A DNA stretch of 5,734 nt from Chloroflexota bacterium. Lineage in GTDB: Bacteria > Chloroflexota > Dehalococcoidia > Dehalococcoidales > RBG-16-60-22. Below are positions 1 to 5,496 of this stretch, one piece after another (positions within the stretch are counted from its first letter, which is position 1; every line of letters begins with the position of its first letter). The translations under genes and the position numbers were made by a program. The DNA lies in NCBI GenBank assembly GCA_016875955.1, contig VGOH01000084.1:1-5734 (forward strand), in the 5' to 3' direction. Below the pieces are notes generated by a model. It was given only the letters and a program-made list of their open reading frames with translations. It made no database searches and had not been told where the DNA came from.

Positions 1-219
1 GGCAAATTCGTGGGCAATTTTGTAGCCCTTGCTCGGCCCCACCTTCAGCTCCCGCCGCCCTTCGTCTTTATAATCGGGATGGTACTTCTTCAGTATCGCC
101 TCGGCCTCATCCAGGGACATTCTGGGAAATTCCTGCCCCTTCTTTTTCCGTGCCAGCCTTTCCGGTCTGGTCTTCTCCACCGCCTTGATGAGACTTTTCA
201 ACTCCTCGGTATAGGGCAT
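1..219 (-). CDS. Partial: N-terminus of a probable fumarate reductase/succinate dehydrogenase-like flavoprotein
   Basis: The frame is open from an ATG at 219-217 through base 1, giving 73 residues without a stop; the gene continues outside the window. The start is supported by a strong Shine-Dalgarno, AGGAG at 226-230 on the minus strand, six bases before the ATG. The visible part is charged and Lys/Arg/Glu-rich, begins MPYTEELKSL, and contains KKYHPDYKDEGRRELKVGPS (residues 44-63) and then KGYKIAHEFA. From memory, this HPDY...LKVGPxKG...HEFA pattern resembles the leader that precedes the FAD-binding domain in a group of anaerobic fumarate reductase/succinate dehydrogenase-type flavoproteins. 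The diagnostic GxGxxG dinucleotide fold is not in the window, so the family call is tentative. It lies 47 bases downstream of the CitE-like lyase gene and is probably cotranscribed with it. That the reading frame is a real gene is much more certain than its product. Confidence 0.5.
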   Translation of the reverse strand, partial: MPYTEELKSLIKAVEKTRPERLARKKKGQEFPRMSLDEAEAILKKYHPDYKDEGRRELKVGPSKGYKIAHEFA

Positions 220-266
220 TTCTCTCTCCTAGTGCCTTTCGCCCATCGGGCAAACCGGGAAGACTT

Positions 267-1154
267 TTATCCTCCCTGCCTCCCTTTCTCTGCAATGGCA
301 TCAGCCAGGGTCAGGACTTTCCTGGCCCTTTCCGCCACGGGGGCGTCTACCATCTTGCCGTCAAGGGAAACCGAAGCCTGGCCCTGCGCCACCGCTGCCT
401 CAAAAGTATGTACCACCCGGCGTGCCTGGGCTATCTCTTCATCTGAGGGAACGAAAACCTGATTCACCGGGCCGACCTGGTCCGGGTGGATGACCGCTTT
501 GCCCTGGAAACCCAGCTGGGCAACCGCCCTCGTTTCCCTTATCAGCCCGTCCGTGTCGCGCACGTCCGTATATACGCTGTCAATGGCCAGAACGTTGGCG
601 GCATGGCAGGCAACAGCGACCACTGTCCGGGGATAATAGATTTCGGCGCCTTCCTTGGTGCGCTTTATGCCCATCTCCAGAGCAAAGTCCTCGGCGCCAA
701 AGATGGCACCGATAATGCGAGGAGAGGCACTGACGATTTCATAGGCGTTTATGATACCCTTTGAGGTCTCAATGAGGGCCATGATGCTTATTGAACCGGC
801 TTCAAGGCACGACTTCTTCTCCGCGTCGGCGAGCAGGGCATCTGCCCGGCGTATGTCATCTGCCGTCTCACTTTTGGGGAGACAGATGCCCCTGAGGCTC
901 TTGGTGGCGACGGCCTTTATGTCTGATACGGCGTAAGGGGTCGGCAGCGAGTTGATGCGCACAAAGATATCTTTGCCGCTGGCAGCAAGCTCATCAATGG
1001 AAGCAGCTACCATTTTCCGGGCCGAGTCCTTTTCTGAAGGCGGCACCGAGTCCTCAAGGTCGAGTATGAGGGCATCGGCGGGTATCAGGTGGGCTTTTTC
1101 CAGCCTCCTTGCCTGATTGCCGGGAACAAATAAGAGCGTCCGCAATAATAGCAT
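267..1154 (-). CDS. HpcH/HpaI aldolase/citrate lyase (CitE-like) family protein, probable acyl-CoA C-C lyase
   Basis: A 295-residue TIM-barrel lyase of the CitE/malyl-CoA lyase family. These Mg-dependent enzymes cleave or form 3-hydroxyacyl-CoA thioesters such as malyl-CoA, citramalyl-CoA or beta-methylmalyl-CoA, giving acetyl- or propionyl-CoA plus a 2-oxoacid. Visible family signatures are RTLLFVPGN (5-13), LDLEDSV (31-37), VRIN with Arg66, ALIET with Glu129 (expected metal ligand), FGAEDFALEMG with Asp156 (second expected metal ligand) and KAVIHPDQV (219-227). The C-terminal part carries DGKMVDAPV (265-273), a segment I associate with malyl-CoA/citramalyl-CoA lyases, where an aspartate from this region completes a neighbouring active site. 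No citrate lyase alpha or acyl-carrier gene is adjacent, so it is unlikely to be the citrate lyase beta subunit. The ATG start has AAGGAG at 1162-1167, seven bases upstream. The gene follows the CoA-transferase after 20 bases, consistent with an operon. Substrate is unresolved. Confidence 0.9.
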   Translation of the reverse strand: MLLLRTLLFVPGNQARRLEKAHLIPADALILDLEDSVPPSEKDSARKMVAASIDELAASGKDIFVRINSLPTPYAVSDIKAVATKSLRGICLPKSETADDIRRADALLADAEKKSCLEAGSISIMALIETSKGIINAYEIVSASPRIIGAIFGAEDFALEMGIKRTKEGAEIYYPRTVVAVACHAANVLAIDSVYTDVRDTDGLIRETRAVAQLGFQGKAVIHPDQVGPVNQVFVPSDEEIAQARRVVHTFEAAVAQGQASVSLDGKMVDAPVAERARKVLTLADAIAEKGRQGG

Positions 1155-1174
1155 CAGGGCTCTCCTTGCGCCTC

Positions 1175-2437
1175 CTAAATCACCTTCTTGAGCCTTAACT
1201 CCTGCAATTGTTCCGCTGAATAGCCGAGCAGGTCCTGGTAAACCACTTCGTTTGCCGCCCCCATGGGTAATCCGGGGAATCTAATCTCACCCGGTGAGTT
1301 CAGCAACCTTATCGGCACATTAGGCATCCTGAGGGTCTTGCCCGTGACCGGGTCTTTGACATCAAGCAGTGTCTTCCTCTCCCGAACATGGGGGTTTTCA
1401 GCAACGTCGCGCATGCTGGCGATTATCCCGGCGGTAATCTCGTGTTTTTCGCAGGCTTCCAGAGCTTCGGTCAAGGTCATGCCGGCAAACCAGCTGGCGA
1501 TTGCCCGGTTGAGTTCCTTCCGGCTTTCCTTCTGGATTCGGGCTTCATTGGTGCTGAAGCGCGGGTCAGTCTTATACTCAGGTTTGCCTATGGCGTCCAT
1601 CAGTCTTTCAAACGGCACCTGCGCCGTGGCCGAAAGCGCCAGCCAGTGGTTGTCTTTGGTACGGTAATTGTTGCGGGGTGCGGCATAGCCCATTTCACTG
1701 CCAAAAGGTTGCGGAATTTCTCCGCTCAGCCAGTATTCAAGGAAGGTGGCGCCCAGCAGCCCGAGCAGGGGTTCGTACAGGGACACGTCAATCTCCTGGC
1801 CACCGTATTCCCCTCTCCTGGCGCTTCTCAGCGCCACCATGGTGGCTATGGCCAGGTGCAGTCCGGCCACCATATCCGCCAGAGGTAACGGCGGGCTCAG
1901 AGGCGGGCCATCAGGCTGGGCGTTTAAAAAAGTGAGGCCGCTGAAGCCCTCCGCCAGGGTGCCAAAGCCCGGCCTGGAAGCATACGGCCCCGTCTGCCCA
2001 TAACCCGAGATTCGGCCGATGACCAGCCCCTGATTAAGCTCCAGAAGTCGCTGGTTAGGGAATCCCAGGCGGTCAAGGACTCCGGCGCGAAAATTCTCCA
2101 GCAGAACATCGGATTGTTTGACCAGTCCGGCAAAAATCTCGGCACCTTCAGGCGTCCTTAAGTTCAGCGTTATCGGCAGCTTGTTGCGGCTGACCACCAG
2201 CCACCAGGCCTGAAGGCCCCCCTCAAGTACCCCCCAGGCCCGTATGGCATCGGGTGAATTAACGTTCTCTATTTTGATAACCTCGGCGCCGAAATCCCCG
2301 AGCAGGGTGGCGGTAAAAGGGGCGGCTATCACGGTGCCCATGTCAATGACGCGGATGTTCTTAAGCGGCAGCTCGCTGTCTTCTCGGTACGCTCGCTGGC
2401 GCCGGATAAAATTGCTTAGCTCTTTAGCGGAACTCAT
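1175..2437 (-). CDS. Family III (CaiB/BaiF) CoA-transferase
   Basis: A 420-residue protein with family III CoA-transferase features throughout. These homodimeric enzymes move CoA between carboxylic acids through a mixed anhydride on a catalytic aspartate. After a hydrophilic leader of about 22 residues comes the N-terminal CoA-binding region LKNIRVIDMGTV (25-36) and LLGDFGAEVIKIE (45-57), then RNKLPITLNLRTPEG (84-98), DVLLENFRAGVLDRLG (110-125), and GRISGYGQTGPYASRPGFG (141-159). Asp188 in LPLADMVAGLH matches the position of the catalytic aspartate of formyl-CoA transferase. RRGEYGGQEIDVSLYE (207-222) is also typical. Length fits the family (about 380-430). It is first in the operon, followed after 20 bases by a CitE-like lyase, which suggests that it loads CoA onto the lyase's substrate, perhaps from succinyl-CoA or acetyl-CoA. 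The ribosome binding site before the ATG is weak (AGCAGG-like). Donor and acceptor acids cannot be read from sequence. Confidence 0.93.
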   Translation of the reverse strand: MSSAKELSNFIRRQRAYREDSELPLKNIRVIDMGTVIAAPFTATLLGDFGAEVIKIENVNSPDAIRAWGVLEGGLQAWWLVVSRNKLPITLNLRTPEGAEIFAGLVKQSDVLLENFRAGVLDRLGFPNQRLLELNQGLVIGRISGYGQTGPYASRPGFGTLAEGFSGLTFLNAQPDGPPLSPPLPLADMVAGLHLAIATMVALRSARRGEYGGQEIDVSLYEPLLGLLGATFLEYWLSGEIPQPFGSEMGYAAPRNNYRTKDNHWLALSATAQVPFERLMDAIGKPEYKTDPRFSTNEARIQKESRKELNRAIASWFAGMTLTEALEACEKHEITAGIIASMRDVAENPHVRERKTLLDVKDPVTGKTLRMPNVPIRLLNSPGEIRFPGLPMGAANEVVYQDLLGYSAEQLQELRLKKVI

Positions 2438-2469
2438 AACCTGCTACCCTTAATTTGTTTCCTTGCTAT

Positions 2470-2497
2470 ACTATAATTTTCCAATGTCCTTGGCCAG
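2470..2497 (-). promoter_or_regulatory. Candidate promoter of the CoA-transferase operon
   Basis: On the minus strand, TATAGT (2470-2475) matches a sigma-70 type -10 box and would place the transcription start about 25 bases before the ATG at 2437. The matching -35 is poor: CTGGCC (2492-2497) at 16 bases' spacing shares only three of six consensus positions. The same ATTATAGTA context appears in the candidate AOR promoter at 5457-5462. A short inverted repeat, CAGCA-TAAT-TGCTG (2523-2536), lies about 50 bases upstream and could bind a regulator, but this is unsupported beyond its symmetry. Confidence 0.3.
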
Positions 2498-2578
2498 ACT
2501 GAGCTTGAGCGAGGACGTGAAACAGCATAATTGCTGATTGCATTGTAATGATTTAACCGCCTGCCGTCAAAAATGTGA

Positions 2579-2818
2579 TTTTATTTGCCTTTAGTTATTA
2601 TGTGCTTACCTCACCCCTGACCCCTCTCCAGCCGGAATCACTGGTAAAAGACAGCAGGCATTAATGGCTGGAGAGGGGGGGTATAAAGGAGAAGGGGCTC
2701 TGCCCCCTCTCAAAAACTCTCCCCCTCTCAAACGTTACTAAGATGGAGCGCAAAAGACAAACCTGTTTGAGAGGGGGATTAAGGGGGTGAGCAAAAGAAC
2801 AGCCATAGGCGAATAAAA
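2579..2818 (+). repeat. Repeat copy A: 240-base MITE-like element with terminal inverted repeats and three hairpins
   Basis: A non-coding element whose counterpart lies inverted at 5497-5734. The outer ends are imperfect inverted repeats: TTTTATTTGCCTTTAGTT on the left, and TTTTATTCGCCTATGGCTGT when the right end is read in reverse complement. Inside is a 182-base core (2610-2791) starting CTCACCCCTG and ending AGGGGGTGAG. The core contains three stems: a perfect 13-bp stem, 2621-2633 with 2666-2678 (CCCCTCTCCAGCC arms); a 9-bp stem with one mismatch, 2689-2697 with 2703-2711; and a perfect 14-bp stem, 2720-2733 with 2765-2778 (TCCCCCTCTCAAAC arms). No convincing coding frame or transposase is present. 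I could not see a target-site duplication at its borders. It sits between the end of the MoaD-like gene and the CoA-transferase promoter region, and its hairpins could also attenuate read-through transcription from the AOR unit. Confidence 0.85.
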
Positions 2819-2947
2819 CCTGAAAAAAAGGCTCTTGATTAAAAGGCAGACCATGACGCCGGGGCATTAGCCTGTTCTTAACAGTCACTGACTGCTTCGC
2901 TCGGCGGCGGATTTTGGAGTCATGTGCCGGCGTGGGCAAAGGATTTG
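2819..2947. other. Non-coding stretch between the MoaD-like gene and repeat A
   Basis: This is the 3' side of the AOR-MoaD unit on the minus strand. It holds a small hairpin, CAGTC-ACT-GACTG (2882-2894), a 7-bp inverted repeat ACGCCGG/CCGGCGT (2856-2862 and 2927-2933), and a run of seven T on the minus strand (2822-2828). None of the stems stands directly before the T run, so I do not call a classical intrinsic terminator. No gene is supported here. Confidence 0.4.
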
Positions 2948-3205
2948 TTATCCGCCACTGATGGGAGGTAGAAATGAGATAATGTCATTGGCCCTCAGGA
3001 GCTTGTCCAGCGATGCTTTCTCCTGGTTCACCGTGGGAAAGATAACCCCGGCGTCCAAGTGCAAGTCCGGGTACAGGTTCCTGACCAGCTCCAGGACGTC
3101 GCTCACTCTCATTTCTTTTCTTAAAGGTATATTTATAAAATCTTTTTTGGTGACGACGCGCTGCATGCCGAGGAACTTGATGGAGACCGTCATCTTCTGG
3201 GCCAT
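2948..3205 (-). CDS. MoaD/ThiS-family ubiquitin-like sulfur carrier protein
   Basis: A small beta-grasp protein, 85 residues from the ATG at 3205-3203. It begins MAQKMTVSIKFLG and ends FLPPISGG, with the C-terminal Gly-Gly that MoaD and ThiS proteins use for adenylation and thiocarboxylate formation. The pattern of a first strand (VSIKFLG), a central helix (RVSDVLELVRNLYPDL, 33-48) and a late strand NDIISFLPPISGG (73-85) fits the fold. In the family these proteins donate sulfur to the dithiolene of molybdopterin/tungstopterin or to thiazole; placement 40 bases after an AOR gene favours the pterin role. The frame stays open upstream to an ATG at 3331, but that start would overlap the AOR coding region by 86 bases and add 42 residues without family character, so 3205 is preferred. 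A second ATG at 3193 (81 residues) is also possible. Neither has a clear Shine-Dalgarno, so translation may be coupled to the AOR gene. Confidence 0.85.
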   Translation of the reverse strand: MAQKMTVSIKFLGMQRVVTKKDFINIPLRKEMRVSDVLELVRNLYPDLHLDAGVIFPTVNQEKASLDKLLRANDIISFLPPISGG

Positions 3206-3245
3206 ATTATTCTGGTTCCCGTTCGGTCTATTTCTTCGCCACAGG

Positions 3246-5405
3246 TCATATGCCAAATTGGTGAAGCAGTTGCCCTGCCTGTTCGTCCATAAGGCCGAAT
3301 TTGGCCACTGTTTCACGCGTTGGTATGCCATCCGTGGTGAAACCCTTCTTCTCGTAAACTATATCGCAGAGTTTCTGATAAGCTTCAATTCTTTTCTGAA
3401 TTAGCAGTTCATGCCTTTGCTGCGGGCTTGCCGGGAGTTCAGTATCACCCAGCTGTTCCCGCAACCACCCGTCGTAATATTCAGCCCGTGACTCATATTC
3501 ATTAAAGAAAGCCGGCCCCATGGCTCTCAATGGTATCTGGTCGCTGGCCCGGGTACCTTTGCCGTGGCGCAGGTTGATTAGCTTCTGCAGTATATAGAGC
3601 CTCTCGGAGTCATCTAAAATGTCCTGCAGCGTCTTGTGACCGCCCGTTGTCGCATTGAGGTAGTCAACATAATAGGCAAGTGTGGGGAGGTTCTTTGCCG
3701 GCTCAGCAGTGCTGGCGGCCTCGGGGTTCCGGACATCAATCCACGGCAGCTTGCACAGTCCGGTGGCGTTGAACCAGGTGCGGATTAAAGGGAACCATTT
3801 GAGCGCATTCGCCTTGCCCTCAAAGGTGGGCAGCTCTTTGTGCACCTGGTCAATGAAGATGAGCCATGACTCGTCATGCTGCGGGCCTTTGAGGGCGAAA
3901 CCGTAACCACCCTGCTGGGCAAGAGATTCTTTGGTAACGTACATGGAGAACTCAAGGCCCTTGACCTCCATGGCGAACTTATTCAGCTCAGTCTGGACAT
4001 CATCCCGGGAGATACCTTTGCGAGCCGCGTACTTCTCGGCGACCCATTTCTTGCCTCTGGCCACCCCCTGCCCGGCAACCCTGCCGAAACCTCTGGCATT
4101 GGCTATCTCGTGCAATAACCTGTCGGCAGCCTCCATGCCGCCGAAGGTCAGCTCATAACCTGTATCCTCAGCGGTAAGAAAGCCGCGCTCAAAGCACTCC
4201 ATAAAGAACCCAATGGTAACGCCCGCAGAAATGGTATCCAGGCCATATTCATCGCAATACCAGTTGTATTCCAGGACGAAATGCGGGTCGAAAATGCCCA
4301 TGCAGGAGACGGCGCCGACAGTCTCATATTCGGGGCCGTCAACGCTGACCGTCTGCCCGGCATGTGGCCCCGATTTCAGTTCCACACTTTCAACACTCTT
4401 GGAACAGGCCAGATTACAACCGTAATAACAGCCGTCCGGCGTATTCTGGCTGAAGTACCGGTCAAGGAAGACACCGGCAAAGACCTTGGAGGACTCGGCG
4501 CTCTGGCCGTATTGATAGTTGTTGATGGGGAAAAGGTGAAACTTGTTCATATATTCTGACAGAATGGTGGTGCCCCAGGCGGAAAGGTGGAGTTGTTTGG
4601 GGTCGGCTTCCAATATCACTTCCCTCAACCGGGCACCCGCCTGGCGCACGCCTTCCTTATCCACGGCGTTGTTGCCGTTTGCCTTTGACCGGCTGGAGCG
4701 CACGACAATGCCCCTCAGCCTCTTGGTCCTCATCACGGTCCCGGTGCCGCCTCTGCCCGCCTGTTTGCAGCGAACTCGCTTCCGTTTTCTCTCATAGTAC
4801 AGGCTGTTGATAATACCGAACCTAGCATTGCTGGCACCCTTCCCCGTGGTCACCGCGGCGAGCGAATCGCTGTATTCACCGCTGTTAAAGTCGGCCAGCA
4901 GCCCCTGGCCGAAGGAAAGCGCTCCCTCATCAATTGCCTTATCGTAAGCGGGCGCGGCCATAATGCTGATAGTGCCTGAGTCGCCATCGACGGCAACGAC
5001 CACGTCTTGTTGGGCTATTCCGGAAACAGCCAGGGCATCAAAGCCAGCTAGCTTTAAAAGCGGGCCGAAATGGCCGCCAACATTGGAATCAATGAATGTA
5101 TCGGTAAGCGGTGAAATGGTGCCAACGATGGATTTCCCCGTTCCCGGGAAACCGGGTTCATTGCCCAGCGGCCCGCTGGCCATCACCAGGATATTTTCCG
5201 GGCTGTCATAATGGGTTTTTCGACTGGTGCCATCCCACATCAGCTTCATGGCGTAGCCCCGGCCGCCGATATACTTGTTTTTGAAATCAGGCGGCAGGTC
5301 GCGAATCGTGATTTGCCGCCGGCCCAGGTCAATGCTGAGTATCCGGTCAGTATAGCCGCCTTTGACTCCGGCTGGCTCGTATTTGATTTGTTTTACTATC
5401 TCCAT
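3246..5405 (-). CDS. Aldehyde:ferredoxin oxidoreductase (AOR) family tungsten/molybdenum enzyme
   Basis: A 719-residue AOR-family protein, longer than the Pyrococcus furiosus enzyme of about 605. AOR enzymes oxidise aldehydes to acids (or act in reverse) with a bis-pterin tungsten centre and one [4Fe-4S] cluster, passing electrons to ferredoxin. The N-terminal domain has GGYTDRILSIDLG (16-28), YIGGRGYAMKLMW (45-57), ASGPLGNEPGFPGTGKS (76-92) and QAGRGGTGTVMRTKRLRGIV (215-234). Cluster cysteines are Cys326, Cys330 and Cys334, with Cys551 in NATGLC as the expected fourth ligand. DEYGLD (385-390) is a DxxGL(C/D) pterin-binding motif; the second copy is NATGLC (546-551), with Asn in place of Asp. 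GPEYE (357-361) and GPQHD (507-511) probably carry the active-site Glu and His. No signal peptide is seen, so it is probably cytoplasmic. The ATG has GGAG (5411-5414) five bases upstream. Aldehyde specificity cannot be assigned. Confidence 0.95.
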   Translation of the reverse strand: MEIVKQIKYEPAGVKGGYTDRILSIDLGRRQITIRDLPPDFKNKYIGGRGYAMKLMWDGTSRKTHYDSPENILVMASGPLGNEPGFPGTGKSIVGTISPLTDTFIDSNVGGHFGPLLKLAGFDALAVSGIAQQDVVVAVDGDSGTISIMAAPAYDKAIDEGALSFGQGLLADFNSGEYSDSLAAVTTGKGASNARFGIINSLYYERKRKRVRCKQAGRGGTGTVMRTKRLRGIVVRSSRSKANGNNAVDKEGVRQAGARLREVILEADPKQLHLSAWGTTILSEYMNKFHLFPINNYQYGQSAESSKVFAGVFLDRYFSQNTPDGCYYGCNLACSKSVESVELKSGPHAGQTVSVDGPEYETVGAVSCMGIFDPHFVLEYNWYCDEYGLDTISAGVTIGFFMECFERGFLTAEDTGYELTFGGMEAADRLLHEIANARGFGRVAGQGVARGKKWVAEKYAARKGISRDDVQTELNKFAMEVKGLEFSMYVTKESLAQQGGYGFALKGPQHDESWLIFIDQVHKELPTFEGKANALKWFPLIRTWFNATGLCKLPWIDVRNPEAASTAEPAKNLPTLAYYVDYLNATTGGHKTLQDILDDSERLYILQKLINLRHGKGTRASDQIPLRAMGPAFFNEYESRAEYYDGWLREQLGDTELPASPQQRHELLIQKRIEAYQKLCDIVYEKKGFTTDGIPTRETVAKFGLMDEQAGQLLHQFGI

Positions 5406-5456
5406 ATTCGCTCCAGCCTTAAACTTAATCGGCTGCAGGAAGGGGGCCGACTATTT

Positions 5457-5486
5457 ACTATAATCCATCAGGCAATTGATGTTCAA
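5457..5486 (-). promoter_or_regulatory. Candidate sigma-70-type promoter for the AOR-MoaD unit
   Basis: On the minus strand, TTGAAC (5481-5486, four of six consensus) is followed after 18 bases by TATAGT (5457-5462, five of six). Transcription would start near 5450, leaving a leader of about 45 bases before the ATG at 5405. The leader begins with a potential 5-bp hairpin (5446-5450 with 5429-5433, TCGGC/GCCGA). The -35 box is only ten bases from the edge of repeat B (5497), so the repeat forms the immediate upstream region of this promoter. The call is from pattern matching only. Confidence 0.4.
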
Positions 5487-5496
5487 ATACATTCGG

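Noticed and set aside
107..301. 64-codon minus-strand open frame
   Set aside because: It is out of frame with, and overlaps, both the lyase 3' end and the better supported partial gene starting at 219, which has a good Shine-Dalgarno. Its translation is low-complexity and charged.
10..462. 150-codon plus-strand open frame
   Set aside because: It lies antisense to the partial flavoprotein start and the lyase 3' end, has no recognisable domain, and the opposite strand has two well-supported genes with ribosome binding sites.
1388..1888. 166-codon plus-strand open frame
   Set aside because: It is entirely antisense to the CoA-transferase, whose family motifs continue across the same bases. It shows no family features of its own.
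2472..2477. Plus-strand TATAAT as a promoter
   Set aside because: There is no matching -35 at proper spacing, and no plus-strand gene follows it.
2697..2790. CRISPR-like or tandem-repeat reading of the recurring CCCCCTCTC/GAGAGGGGG blocks
   Set aside because: The blocks are inverted partners of hairpin stems, not evenly spaced direct repeats with unique spacers.
2822..2828. Intrinsic terminator for the AOR-MoaD unit at the seven-T run
   Set aside because: No stable GC-rich stem stands directly before the T run on the minus strand. The nearby hairpin at 2882-2894 is too short and too far away.
2661..2939. 92-codon minus-strand open frame across repeat A
   Set aside because: It runs through the hairpins of the repeat element and encodes no recognisable fold. 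The repeat explains the sequence.
2922..3404. 160-codon plus-strand open frame
   Set aside because: It is antisense to the MoaD-like gene and the AOR 3' end, both clear from protein motifs.
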